From Embiotoca jacksoni (Eukaryota > Chordata > Actinopteri > Embiotocidae): a DNA stretch of 64,000 nucleotides. Location of the stretch: assembly GCA_022577435.1 (NCBI GenBank), contig JAKOON010000016.1:13806276-13870275 (forward strand). The letters run 5' to 3'. Both the position numbers and the translations under genes were made by a program. Below, in pieces: positions 1 to 11,183 of this stretch. Position 1 is the stretch's first letter. Each line of letters begins with the position of its first letter. The notes beneath the pieces are model-generated. The model saw only the letters and a list, made by a program, of their open reading frames with translations. It searched no databases and had not been told where the DNA came from.

Positions 1-575
1 TTGTCATGATGAGGAATAGCTTTACTGAGATTGAGGCAATATTTATTCAGAGTAGGTGATTGAAGTATATTATTTGCCTGTGATTTAAACATTTGATGGG
101 ATGTTACACTCCTTTTCATTGCCTTAAATTCCCATCGTTATGGGTCTCCTTGATATGTCAAGCAGCAGCAGAATTTCTGTTTCCATAACAACCAATTACT
201 GATTATTTCATCCCTATTTGTTCGTGTGTGTCTTATAAACATGCTGTTAATTTAACAAGTTTGTTAGTGGAAATATTAAGGACTTCACACAAATAGATTA
301 AGCCTTTTTTTTCCCGTTGTAAGGTGGATTTTTTTGTGTAACGAACATGTGGCAACTCAAAAAAACAAATGTGTGTCGCTAAATCTTACTATTACCACAG
401 CGCAAAACTCGTCAAGTACCAATGGTGCACATTTTCAACTTGCTGAATGGATTCTGGCAGCTACAGCTCCCATTTGACTGTAAAAATAAATATTGTTGAT
501 TATTCCTGGGAAAATTGTCTCTTTAATCTGATCTGTGCAGTGCAGGATTCTCTGTTATCAATTGCTTAGTTAGCC
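1..575. other. AT-rich noncoding DNA
   Basis: No open frame, repeat unit or RNA gene that I can support. AT-rich sequence with short T and A runs leads into the minisatellite that follows. Confidence 0.6.
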
Positions 576-886
576 ACTACTAATAGCCTGTGAGGCATTT
601 AGGGACTTGTGAATTGTACCATCTAGTGATAGCCTGCATGTGAGGTGTTGAGGGAACGTCCATAAATTGCAGCGTTTTACCAATAGTTTGGATGTGAAGC
701 ATTTAATATCATTAAATTGCATGTGTTGCATCTACCAATAACCTGTTTATGAGGCATTTAGAGACCATGTGTAAATAGCGTCTAGTGAAAGCCTGCATGT
801 GAGGTGTTTAGGGAACATTGGTTAATTGAAACATCTATTGATAGTTTACATGCAAGGATTTTAGGGGGCATCTGTAAGTTGTAATA
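576..886 (+). repeat. Degenerate minisatellite, about six units of 47-55 bases
   Basis: Six head-to-tail units can be read at about 576, 623, 678, 732, 782 and 835. Each has the order CTA(C/G)(C/T)RATAG or AAAG, then CCTG or a variant, then a TGTGAGGYRTTTAGGGA-like core, then an AT-rich end finishing in CAT or CGT. Units 2 and 5 are the closest pair, sharing TAG followed by GCCTGCATGTGAGGTGTT. The units have diverged by substitutions and small indels, so this is an old array. Unit limits are by eye. Confidence 0.75.
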
Positions 887-1288
887 ATAGTAGATAACCC
901 CTCTCTTTTCCACTCCCCCTAAATGTCTGTATATGTTTCATTTCTTCAGTTGGTTTTAAATATGGTGTACAATTTAAAAAGCAAACAAAAAAACATGCCC
1001 AGGCAAACATATAAGTAACTTTAACTTTTTTGTCGACCAGACACTTTGGCTTTTAAGCCAAAGCCAGGAAGGTATTGCTTGCTTTCATCACATCCCTTCC
1101 AAACACACCATTAACAGCTCTTTGCACAAGCGTGGAGGCCAACGGGATCAGTGGAGGCCGGCGATGCAGGAAGCAATGCAGAGGGTGGGATACTGGGGCA
1201 CAAACAAAGGTGAGGGTCACGGACAAATGTTGCAGCGCTCAAAGGGTGCTTTGTTCTAGTTTAAGTGGTAAGATCCTAGTTGGATTCT
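887..1288. other. Noncoding gap
   Basis: No gene or repeat recognised. The short open frame that starts at 1075 is carried into the neighbouring SINE and its poly-T, and has no family resemblance. Confidence 0.5.
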
Positions 1289-1592
1289 TATTTTTTTTTT
1301 TTTTTTTTTTTTATTTCACTTTATTAATCCCCGAGGGGAAATTTCTTCACTACAGCAGGGGGGCTCTCAGGGGGGAGCTGCTGCAACAGGCTGCCACTAG
1401 CGCGGCGCCAGGTAACCTGACCTGAGGTGCATGTTTTTGGATGATGGGAGGAAGCCGGAGAACCCGGAGAGAACCCACGCAAGCACAGGGAGAACATGCA
1501 AACTCCGCACAGAAAGGCCCAGGACCGGATTCGAACCTGGAACCTTTTTGCTGTGAGGCGACAATGCTAACCACTGCACCACCGTGCCTACC
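1289..1592 (-). mobile_element. tRNA-derived SINE, full-length young copy (SINE A, copy 1)
   Basis: Read on the minus strand, this has a tRNA-like head with an A box at 1571-1581 (TGGTGCAGTGG) and a B box at 1527-1537 (GGTTCGAATCC). Both match the RNA polymerase III consensus. A body and a 3' end reading GGGATTAATAAAGTGAAAT follow, then an A tail of about 20 (T run about 1291-1311 on the plus strand). It matches the plus-strand copy at 43135-43425 with about seven substitutions in roughly 270 bases, so both are recent relative to the other repeats here. A SINE moves using the machinery of a partner LINE; the AATAAAG-type tail suggests a shared LINE 3' end, which is inference. I saw no clear target duplication. 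Small open frames inside it are not genes. Confidence 0.92.
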
Positions 1593-2156
1593 AAGTACAT
1601 GTTTTTACAGACAATTATAATAATTTTAGAGTGAGAAGTAAATAATCTAAGCAGTCGGAATTAAAAGTAAATAATGGCGCAGAACAATTTTTTTTAAATT
1701 TTTTTAATTTAACCTTTAACTTCAGTTTGATCTGCTGCTGAAGTTAAATATCTCAACAAAAATCCCATTAAAAAAACAAAAATAGCTGTTTTATCGTCCC
1801 CTCAGGCTTCTCTGGTTCTCACTTATAGTTACTTCTAATAAGAGAGCACGTTGTCTATCAAAAAGTACAGAAAAAAGTTTCCTTGTGTTCTCTGGTATCA
1901 CTACTTCCCAAGCAAGCCGTGGGCATTTACCATAATTACTGTGTGAGCTTTAATTTGTCATCAGCAAGGCAGATTCAAGCAGAAGGGAAATGCTCACTGA
2001 GATAAGTGGATCTTTTCAAACCAAAGTCAATCGTGCATCACGCAATTTCAAAATCTCCCCATTTCTCATAAACAGTTCACTTCCCACTGAACAAATAAGA
2101 GTTTCCTCTCACGTGGGAGGTGATTTCAGAGGCGGTTGACTGCACCTTACCCGCTG

Positions 2157-2158
<2 letters not shown>
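1593..2158. other. Noncoding gap
   Basis: AT-rich unique-looking DNA. No supportable gene or repeat. Confidence 0.5.

Positions 2159-2228
<70 letters not shown>
2159..2228 (+). repeat. (GT)35 microsatellite
   Basis: About 70 bases of pure GT dinucleotide. Translations across it give Cys/Val or Thr/His runs and should not be read as protein. Confidence 0.98.
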
Positions 2229-2234
<6 letters not shown>

Positions 2235-2485
2235 TTTAGTTTTGTGCTCTGTGGCTGATGTTGTGGTTGAGGCTGTGAATGTCTCCTGACCCTGCCTCAG
2301 AGTGACTGAGAGGAAGGAGGAGAGCAGCGCTCTACTGAGAGTTGACTTGGCGTTTGTTATATAAAGTGTCCTAATGGGGCGCATACAGTCGGTACCTGCT
2401 GACAAGCAGATAGTGCTGATGCTGGCTTGAGCCCTGCTTACCCATCAGGGCCCTCATTTGTAATTTATGTCTCTAATAAGCAGCT

Positions 2486-2487
2486 TA

Positions 2488-2527
<40 letters not shown>

Positions 2528-2534
2528 TTTTTTT
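2486..2534 (+). repeat. (TA)12 tract followed by T25
   Basis: An alternating TA run passes straight into about 25 T. The pair could be the relic of a retroposon tail, but no SINE or LINE body is recognisable beside it. Confidence 0.95.
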
Positions 2535-4269
2535 ACTAATATCAGCACTTGAAAAATAAGTAGAGCAGCTGAAAACCAAAATATTCCTGGAAAAAATACA
2601 TATAAATAATCTCACTGGCTTTTAAAACAATTAATTTCTACAAAGAATGACCTGAATAGCTTTACCCTCTGTGTTGACTAAATTAGTAACATTACAGTTT
2701 AGCTCCTCCAGTGCTAATTATTCATCTGTTTTTATCTTCCTGCTCCGAAACATTAACTTCACACAATAGTAAACAACGGATTAGTTCTCATTGTTTTAGC
2801 CTCGCAAATCATTTGAGATCATTGTCTTAAAATGTTTGCCAACATGTTTTCACAGGCACGGTGTAATGAGCTGTGCAAATTGGTTTTGGCAGTTCGGATT
2901 ATTTGTAGCAGGCCGCTGTGTCAGCATTGAGTTTACCTGAACAACATCCTAATGGGATGATGATGGACTCCATGCTTGCTTATCAAATATTGTTTGGGTC
3001 ATGTTTACAATGAAGTGCACTGCTGAATCCTTAATTAGGCCTCTGGCAGGGAATAAAATGCACAACATTGCAGTGTAATACATCACCGCTGCTGTACTGC
3101 ACTCTGCATCCCTCATGAAAAAGTTTGTTTTTGTGTACAAAATGCTCTTCGATAACCAAGAGAATGTAGCTTCTCCAGCCGATCATTAGAAAGTATTCAC
3201 ACCTGAAGTACAGCAGCGACTGCAGGTGCAGATTCGTGATGCCAGCAGGGACTTTGCAGAAGCACAGGATCCAGCAACCTTCTACCTACTTTAAAATCAA
3301 TTGCAGTCTTAAAGCTCTCGGTTCTCAGAAGACCGAACTCCTCACACAAGCTTTCTTTCTTCCTCTAACCTCAGAGAGATCTTTCTGCTAGGAAGTCAAA
3401 AGTTTGAGCACAGTTTTGAAATCTAAATCTGTAGGAGAATATATATTGTCTCCGTGAGATTCAGAGTGAAACTTTCTGATGACAGTTAACTGAACTGGCA
3501 TTAATGGATAGATGTATTCACCACGATGCCATGCTCTGCTGTGTTTGCTGTCATCGAAGGGGTGTTTTCCCTTCAACCTTCTTATCACATCGCATTAGTA
3601 ACGTCTGTAATGTTTTGTTTCAGCAGTCAGATGTAAATAACTTATTAATGTACAGCCAATGCGTCTGAGCTCTGGAGCAAAAACATCCAAGTAGAACAAG
3701 TTGAATTAGATGCACTTTACACGCTTCAGTAAAAGAGGATCGAACTAGCTTGTCATGTTTTTTTGAACACTTCATGTTGTGGGGATGTACATTTAAACAA
3801 AAATTCTATTTGTTACTCACTTGAAACTATTAGACGACTATCACTATCAGTAGATACATGCTAAAATATAACTTTTAAGACAAGACGGTAGTTGGGTAAA
3901 TATTAAATTATTTATCATTTCTTGACTATTTTTAAGACTTGCAAATCACAGCGCTTTTTTATACAGCAAGAAGGAAAGACAATTTTAAACAACACTGAAT
4001 AAAACAATAAAGCAATATGGCCAAAGACCAGTTCATTAAGGAATGTAAAACAGCTTATTGAAGTAATGACAGACTTATTCATTTCGGCGGTGAGACACCA
4101 ATCAGTTTCTCATCCCTGTTCTTTAAATATCATCGTACTTCTGTCAGACCTTTCAGACCTCCTGATAGCCACCGTCCTCCTCCCCAGCACCACCTCATCC
4201 GTCTGGTTTTCATGGGAATCTCCACCGAAGTTCCCATCAGTCATCTCCGATCTCCCCTCTCCCTAACTG
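2535..4269. other. Noncoding DNA without recognised features
   Basis: No coding frame longer than 66 codons and none with family resemblance. No tandem or dispersed repeat recognised. Confidence 0.5.
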
Positions 4270-4395
4270 CTCACCGCTCACCTCTTTCCCACTGATGGAG
4301 GTTTTTCTTCCTGCTGCTTTTCTGGGATTTGTTGGGTTCCTTAAGTGCCCTGAGATGTCTTATGTTATTATTTGGTGTTACATTAACACAAGTTT
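4270..4395 (+). repeat. Possible decayed LINE/SINE 3' tail
   Basis: The end of this stretch reads AAGTGCCCTGAGATGTCTTA, then a TTATTTGGTGTTACAT-like end. That resembles the 'gcc(t)tgagat...ttggcgctat' 3' tail common to several fish non-LTR retrotransposons. The match is from memory and partial; no reverse transcriptase motif survives upstream. Confidence 0.35.
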
Positions 4396-4689
4396 CCAAT
4401 CCATGTACTCCACTCCACCACCTCCAGCGTCTCGGCTCCGTGCGGTCCTGTCCTATCTCCTACATCCATCTGGGACATCGCTCTGTGAAGCGACCTCTCA
4501 TCGTCTCTCTTCATTTTGTTTGTTTTGTTTCGTTTTATTTGAAATAGTGAAAAAACATAGTGCCTCCCAGATTCCTTTTTTATCAACACAGTGAGAAACA
4601 TTTGCAGCCACTCAAACAACACGGTACTGTACTGTAGATGACACTGACATTTGATTGGTTGGTCTTTCACTTTGAGCTAGACAGAAATA

Positions 4690-5105
4690 TAATATATTAT
4701 AACATTTGGTACAGATATTCATTATCCATCATCCAGTTGATGAACCCTGACTTTTCCTGTAGGGCCTCCACGCGGTCGACATTTGCACTTTTAAACTACA
4801 TGTACTGAGATTTATTAGATGGACTGCCAGATATTCATGTTTCCTGCAGGATACATTGTGATAACTTTGGCATTCGCTTGACTTTACCTTTAGCACCACC
4901 ATCAGCTCAATATAAGTTCCAATATTATTAGCATTCCCGTTAGCCTCAGCTATACTTTGCGTTTAGAGTTGTTTTGGAAATGGTTGCATGCCTGCACGAT
5001 AAAGAAAGATAGTGAAGACGGTCAAACTTAAATCATACCTATTAAATATCAGCAAGTCGGTGCTGTCATTGTGAGCACGTTAGCATGCTGCTAGCAGGGC
5101 TGTAG
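4690..5105 (-). repeat. Dispersed fish repeat (family D, copy 1), decayed
   Basis: On the minus strand it starts with a GCATGCTAACGTGCTCACAA-like head. It continues through GCTGATATTTAATAGGTAT and GCTGAGGCTAACGGGAATG, and ends with 'ATGAATATCTGTACCAAATG'. The same order of blocks occurs on the plus strand at 46738-47075 and 47315-47400. The blocks match an abundant teleost repeat I know but cannot name with certainty. No coding remains. Confidence 0.7.
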
Positions 5106-5342
5106 AATCTTTTCTTAATGCAAAACGTGACTAAAATGTAATAGATTGTTTTTCTTCAATTTCAACTCAGGACACCTGAAGGATGGTCATCTTTTCTGCT
5201 CATGTTTAGACAACTCGAAGTGCTTCCTCAAGGTTACTGAACGACTGGTCTTAAACTTAAATACAGAAAAAGTCTGTGATGACTGAAGCATGTGATAGGA
5301 AGTGTTGAATTTTTAAATAGGTTATGTAAATTGCAGACTGTC

Positions 5343-5400
5343 CCATCCATCCATCCATCCCTCCCTTCCTGCATCCCTCCCTCTCCTCCCTTCCCTTCAA
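5343..5400 (+). repeat. Pyrimidine-rich tract with (CCAT)5
   Basis: CCATCCATCCATCCATCC is followed by CCTCCCTTCC-type sequence, almost free of purines for about 55 bases. Simple low-complexity DNA. Confidence 0.85.
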
Positions 5401-5549
5401 CTTTTGTACAGTATAGAAATGTAACACTTACTGACCTGACAAATACATCAGTGAACATACTCCATCCAGCAATTACATTCCCACTAGGGTTGATGTGCCA
5501 CTGCTTCCGAATGAATCCTTCCTTTACTTACTTGTCATTGATCCATGTT

Positions 5550-5628
<79 letters not shown>
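5550..5628 (+). repeat. (GT)39 microsatellite
   Basis: About 79 bases of pure GT. It ends 14 bases before a CCTCTTTTTTTCAG splice-acceptor-like site at 5629-5642. Open frames passing through it are artefacts of the repeat. Confidence 0.98.
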
Positions 5629-5630
<2 letters not shown>

Positions 5631-5642
5631 TCTTTTTTTCAG

Positions 5643-5756
5643 ACATAGGTGAAAGAAGTAAAGAGGATGAGGAGCAGCAGACCTTCGACACAGGACATAC
5701 CGTCAGCTGGGACCGGGACACAAGTAGTTCTTCAGCAATTGATGGAGACAGCAGTG
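5643..5756 (+). CDS. Candidate internal exon, unrecognised protein
   Basis: A strong acceptor-like site (CCTCTTTTTTTCAG, ending at 5642) opens onto sequence with one usable frame from the splice point. The frame using the AG-adjacent AC as the last two bases of a split codon stays open, while the other two meet TAG or TGA within 10 bases. The frame reads IGERSKEDEEQQTFDTGH and so on: acidic, then Ser-rich. A possible donor, CAGTG|GTAATG, gives a 114-base exon with phase 1 at both ends. A second possible donor is CAG|GTAATG at 5877. I do not recognise the protein, and no partner exons are evident. It may be chance. Confidence 0.25.
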
Positions 5757-5810
5757 GTAATGGCCTTAACAGCCGAGCAAGGAGGACGATCAGTGGTCAT
5801 CGATCTGAGC

Positions 5811-5856
5811 GGGGTGGGGTGGGGGTGTGGGGGTGGGGGTCAAGGGGGGGGGGGGG
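5811..5856 (+). repeat. G-run cluster with quadruplex potential
   Basis: Successive G runs of 4, 4, 5, 5, 5 and 13 are separated by 1 to 4 bases, ending in a 13-G run at 5844-5856. This satisfies the usual G3+N1-7 quadruplex pattern several times over on the plus strand. Confidence 0.9.
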
Positions 5857-5989
5857 ACTGTATGTCCATGTTACAGGTAATGTTTCACTGGTTTCTGGGA
5901 CCCAGTTGGTCAGCGGGTATTGAGCAAAGTATCACACTAGATCAGTCGGAGCTCTCTCATCCCTCAGCATCCTCAATTATTCCTAACCT

Positions 5990-6014
5990 CCCCCCCCCCC
6001 CCCCCCCCCCCCCC
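5990..6014 (+). repeat. C25 homopolymer
   Basis: An uninterrupted C run of 25, so a G25 run on the minus strand. It lies 133 bases after the plus-strand G cluster. Length is prone to sequencing error. Confidence 0.9.
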
Positions 6015-7797
6015 TCCACCTCCACACACACACCACCTTAGCTCACGTTATTTTAGGCTCGGTTTGTACATTTGCTCAACAAGATCTTCTGTTACATCAG
6101 GAGTTCAGAGAGACGCTGGTTGACGGTTTATAGATACGCAAGTGGAATTTCATCACTGAGCGTTCTTGGATGTTTGTGCTTCGGCGAATACTAAAAGCCG
6201 TACTCTCCCAGTGGACCTTACAGGGCAATGCCATATTCTGCATTAGTACATCTTCACAAACGGCCTGTGGGTATTCTGCATGCACATAAACAGTGCCTCT
6301 ATATTTACTCTTTAAAAGCCCCATTCATTGTGCATTCAGGATGCTTTTGGAGCAAACATCACAACATCTTTGAAGTGGATGGTCCTTACTCCACAGTGTT
6401 TTTTGAAGAAAATGTACTTTTCCATTTTTAAATATCAGTATAACCACAGGATGTTGTTGTTAACATGGACAGTAAGAATTCTCAGTTCAGATTACTTTAT
6501 ATAGTTCAGAGTTTATGTTAAATGGAAGAATACGCTTGTTTTATAGTCATCCTATTTGCTAGCTGTTCTCAGAGCTCAGTTTTATTGTATTAGCCCGAGT
6601 AAGGCTAACTTAATATAGCTGTGCACCGAAAACTCAATGTCAGATTGGTTTCATTGAGCTTGAGTTTTTCTACATTGTGCAGGAATAAAAGAGGTCTCTG
6701 AGGCTCAGCCGCCTGCCTACGCTGGAGACACACCTCAGAGCTCAGCAGCTGTCAATTCAAACTCGATGTGCCTCGCAGGTGCCAGCTCCACTCCGCCTCT
6801 CATAAGCCTTTGTGCATCGATCAAAGCAAAGCGCCTGCCTGGGATTCAAAATGCAATACTGCGCATTTCTGCAAAGTCAAACTGACCAGTCACTGAACTT
6901 ACCGAAGGTCCAATGTTGTCAGAGAGCCAAGCTGACACCAAAAACCCCAGAGTGGGTGTACAATGTATAGTTTAAGCAGCATGTACAGTAGTCTGTGTGC
7001 AAGCAGTCAGCGTGTGTGAGTGAGTGTGTGTGCTGGTGTGAGGTGGTCAAAAAGAATTGTTGCCACAAAATGAACACAATACTACATAATTTATAATAAT
7101 ATCTGTGGATATAATTTATCTGTGACTTCCAAAACTATTACAAATCACTGATGAAAAATAACTTTAAAAATGTTTCATGATTGGACAACACTATTGTCAA
7201 GGTTCGATTGGGATTAGGCACAAAAAATGGTTTCAATTGAAATAATTACCTTGTTAAGTTTAGGAAAACATTACAATTTCCAATCCAAAAAATTACAAGT
7301 TCCTTAGTTTAAGGGGTGACAATATTGAACACAGAATTACATTTAGAATTACAACTAACTCAATAAAAAAGCGAAGTAATAAAGAACAACAGCAGCTTCA
7401 GTTGTTAGTCTGATGTTTGTTGACCCATCCATCCATCCCAACCTTTCTACTAGATAATTGCTGCATCCACAATAGGAATTTGTCAATTAGAAATATGCAT
7501 ATGTTGTTTTCAAGCTCTAAATGACTGATAGTGTCTCTCTTGTTGAGAGGTCAGTCTCTCCAACGCTGCAGGGTTTCCAGTGTTGGTTTGTTGGCCGATC
7601 AGTCGGTCCACTACTTTGGTCCTAACTTGAGTATTTCAAAACTTTCTGGACATGAAGTCTTGTATAGACCTTTATGGTCCCCAAAGAATGAAGCCTACAG
7701 ACTTTAGCGATCCCTTGACTTGTTATGCCTGCGTGTCTGCAACAGCTATAACCGGAGCTGTTATGTACATACCTGTCTGTCCCGTGTCTGACCACCG
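6015..7797. other. Noncoding DNA without a recognised gene
   Basis: No family-like coding frame. A short impure TG stretch lies near 7011-7040. Sequence around 7210-7260 ('ttaagtttaggaaaa') resembles a 'ggttaggaaaa' fish repeat, too weakly to call. Confidence 0.5.
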
Positions 7798-8010
7798 TAA
7801 TGTCTCAGGAACGCCTTGAGGGAATTTCTTAAAATGTTGCACAAACGATCAATTGGAATAAAAGATGAACTGGTACAATTTTGGTGGTCAAAATTTATGG
7901 TACAATTCAACACAACTTACCTCTGACATCATAATGTTCTGCAAAAACACTTTTACAGCAATTATTCAATGCCATAATGATAATAATTTCCCGTTACGAA
8001 ATGTTGGCAG
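7798..8010 (+). repeat. Dispersed fish repeat (family E, copy 1)
   Basis: It begins TAATGTCTCAGGAACGCCTT and passes through a 'GATGAACTGGTACAATTTTGGTGGTCA'-like block (split by indels relative to other copies). It ends with ATAATGTTCTGCAAAAACAC then TTTTACAGCAATTATT. The last block matches 56633-56671 on the same strand. I know this as a common teleost repeat; its class is uncertain. No coding. Confidence 0.7.
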
Positions 8011-8308
8011 GCTATCGTGGTTAGTGCTGTTGTATAAAACACTAAGCAACCACTGATATTAGTCCAAACTAGTTTTTGTTTTCATCAGGTTTAAAAGTAA
8101 ATTTTCTTAATTTTGTAGTCAAGTTTTACTGCTCTATAAAAGTTAATTCAGAAAGAACAGTAGGTCACTTACTGTATTTTATTTTATGTTTTTAATTAAA
8201 AAGGATATTTGAGCACAACTTCTGGAGCGTTACCTAAAGAACAAGAATAACAAGAATGATAAAAGTATTAGCAGCACCTGTTGTGGGTTGTCCACCCATA
8301 AAAGTTGA

Positions 8309-8333
8309 TTTTTTTTTTTTTTTTTTTTTTTTT
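8309..8333 (+). repeat. T25 homopolymer
   Basis: Uninterrupted T run. It could be the tail of a minus-strand retroposon, but no SINE head is visible beyond it. Confidence 0.95.
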
Positions 8334-9310
8334 GACGAATCATTTTTACAGCTTTTACACAAAAAACAGGCTGGCACGAGGAAGACAAATGTGTGAGGTC
8401 CAGAAAAGTTGAACTTCGAAGAAGTCTCATCACAACATAATTTTTCTTCCCTCTTCCCTGAGCAGCGTTTCAGCTGTGCAGCAATGAGTCACTGTGTGTC
8501 TGTGTGAGCGGGCATCTGTGTGTGCTATTTAAAGGTGGCACGGCCACAGTGCACGGCCTGCTGTGTCTGTCTGATCTCAGGTGGTGGAGGTAGCTCCGGC
8601 TGAGTGGTCATGACCCTCCCACATAGTAGCAGAGGTGTGCTGGATGGAAATGCACACTCAATGGCACTGAGCACAATGCCCACTCTTTAATATCAGCAGC
8701 TAATGCATCTGCGATAGAGACACCTGCTGGTCATCGCTTTCATCTCGTGGCCCCGAACAGTCTGTTTGATGCGGACTATAAAACAATATTTTTTTTGAAT
8801 AGCTGTGCAGCTGTATTGCACAAGGATCTCTCCTTAATGGCCTCTCAAATATTTTTAGAATTTAAATTAAAGCGGAGAAATGTAATTTTTTTTATTTGAG
8901 TTTTCAAGAGCAGAGTTAATCTTAAAGAGAGTAGAAACAGCTGCAGAGAGTAAATAGGTGGCAGAAGAGACACCCACACTGTAAGTCCAACTGCTTGCCG
9001 CTCTGACTTATGGTGACTTTCTCCGTCCCCCCGCACCTCCTAACCTACCAACCTATCGATCTGTGTTCTGTTCCCGCTGCTTTGTTTATCCGACACAGCC
9101 TTGGCTTGAATCTATCAAACAGACTCTCTGCTCTTGTTTCAAATGTAGAGAGCAGTAGGGTTGTGTTTTAAAGCAACTGTAAATTTCCAATTTGCGCCGT
9201 AAAATACATCTGCAGGGATAGAGCAGTCTTTTCTCCATGAGAAAAGAAAAAAGGCGTGGGTGTTTCATCTTTATTATAATGATTTCAAAAAGTGAGCAAG
9301 AAATTCTTTG
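8334..9310. other. Noncoding gap
   Basis: Unique-looking sequence. No coding frame with family resemblance; nothing repetitive recognised. Confidence 0.5.
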
Positions 9311-9336
9311 TCATCATCATCATCATCATCATCATC
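9311..9336 (+). repeat. (TCA)8 microsatellite
   Basis: Eight to nine perfect TCA/CAT triplets. Confidence 0.97.
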
Positions 9337-9766
9337 GATTGCTCATGCCTTTGGCATGTTTACAGCTTGCGTAGGTCAGACCTGGCAATTTCATGTTGAA
9401 GTTAAGATAAACTGGAACGGTGAAGCGTTTTTGGATTTTTAATTGGGACATTTATCATTCTGTTAAAGGTCATCGTCTGATTGGACAGAAACAGCTTCTT
9501 ATTCTGTAATTTAGATTGTTGAAAGTCAGATCTAGCATGATGCTATTCACCTCATGTCGTAGCAGCACAGTGCAAAGTGTCCTTGAAACATATCCTCAAA
9601 TTAAAAGGGAGCTTCAGAAAGTGAACCATTTATTAAAGAAAACAGTCCTCAATTTCCATGTATGTGATTATCAATTCTGTACTTGTCAGCCAGGCATATC
9701 AATCATACATTATCATAGCCACTATGCATCTATTATCCATTCTATTATGAAATTAGGATCAGATAT

Positions 9767-10763
9767 TAGTGGTGTCACGGTTTTCGTATTGATCCCAAAC
9801 TGTTTTGTATGCGACGTTTAGTTTGGTGTGTCCTGTAAACCAAATACTGTAACAAATCTTTTTATGTCTACCTACTTACGCTCCCAAATTGATTTGGTAG
9901 TGCACCAACTCTCTATCAGATGTAGCATACGATAGCTGTCGTAGCCTTGAAAGCTGCCACTGTGCAAATTTTATTAAACATATGCAATGTTGACACACAA
10001 TACATTTTTAATCGGAAGCGTTACCTCTGTTACATCAGCAGAAGGACACTGTTTTCCTAGTGTCCCTTGTCTCTCGACCCTTGTTTGTTCTATGTGTGTG
10101 TGAGTGGTGTGGGCCTGACCTCCTCAGATCCTGGCCCTCAGGTCTTCACACCTGCTTCTGGTTACCTGAGCAGGCAGACCTGCAGGAAATACACTTCTGC
10201 AGCTTAAATAATCCAGTGTTTCCTCAATTCGTCAGCCTGTGTGGTGAACTTCGATCTTGGCCACTTAAGATAGCTTTTCTATCTGCCACTGCCACTCACT
10301 CCCCTCTAGCTACATCTGCCTCTCCTCATTGGCTCCCTTCCTGAGCTCACACTGTCCAGCACCAACCTCTTCTAGGCCACATTCTCCTCCTGCCTCCTCC
10401 ACTCCTCCCCGACAAGCTCAAAAGAAAATCATTGGATTTTCCCAGCCGTTCTCAGTGTCTGCACCTCAGTCTTCACCTTAGTGAAACCCACTTTGTAATT
10501 CTAAAGCTTGAATTGCACTGCTGGCCTTAATGGTTAATTTGAATTAATTATATATGCTGCACTTGTCTTAATGGGTATTTTTTAATTATTTGACTGAAAA
10601 GGTCTGAGTCTGCACCACTTCGGTGCCTTAAGTGTTTTTTTTAACAGTTACAACCAGTCTTGTATGCATTTTTTTCCTCCACTCCACTAAATATTTACTG
10701 AACCGAAACTCCAATGGAGAATTACATAGCAATGCGTGAATTTTGTGTACTGTTACACCTCTA
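9767..10763 (+). mobile_element. Possible non-autonomous hAT-like element with imperfect ends
   Basis: The left end reads TAGTGGTGTCACGGT, and the right end in reverse complement reads TAGAGGTGTAACAGT: 12 of 15 positions match. TAGNGGTGTNACNGT ends are typical of a fish hAT-type group. The flanking octamers (TCAGATAT and GAAGGTAA) do not match, so the insertion is old, rearranged, or the two ends come from separate copies. The 94-codon frame inside (10060-10344) has no transposase motif. Confidence 0.5.
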
Positions 10764-11183
10764 GAAGGTAATATTGTTTATGTGACGGGTTTCTTTGTTT
10801 CTAATTAAAGATGAACAGAAATACATTTACAATCCAGGTTATGGGGGAGATGCACCAGAAAAAATTAACAAGAAAACTAAAATCATCTCAGGTATTTGTA
10901 CTCCTAAGGTTGTGGAAGAATTTTCTAAACTTCACTGCCTCGAACTGCTGTCAATCAAACACACAGTAAAACACTTGAGTGTACATTTTTCAGTCCAGCA
11001 GTAATGGGTTCAAGGAATACCTTACAGACAGATGATAAACCCGAGCCAGTGTTTATCATTAATAACACCACCCAGACTTGTATACTTGTCCCTGTTTAAA
11101 ACATACATACGTCTTCTGATCTCTCTCCACAGTTTTTGGATCAGCAATTTTTGGATCATATCGCAGCCAGAGCAGAGACGGTC
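10764..11183. other. Noncoding gap
   Basis: AT-rich. A 69-codon frame at 10795-11004 has no recognisable relative. Confidence 0.5.

Noticed and set aside
576..886. CRISPR-like regular spacing in the 52-base repeat array
   Set aside because: Adjacent units with no distinct spacers, diverged repeats, and a vertebrate genome context.
1350..1574. Open frames with similar proteins at 1350-1574 (-) and 43146-43378 (+), looking like a conserved small protein pair
   Set aside because: Both lie inside copies of the same SINE; the similarity is that of the retroposon DNA, not of a coding gene.
5524..5721. Long Cys-Val and Thr-His frames through TG tracts (also at 2109, 16068, 29280, 31492, 37871, 58441)
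   Set aside because: Dinucleotide repeats give open frames automatically.
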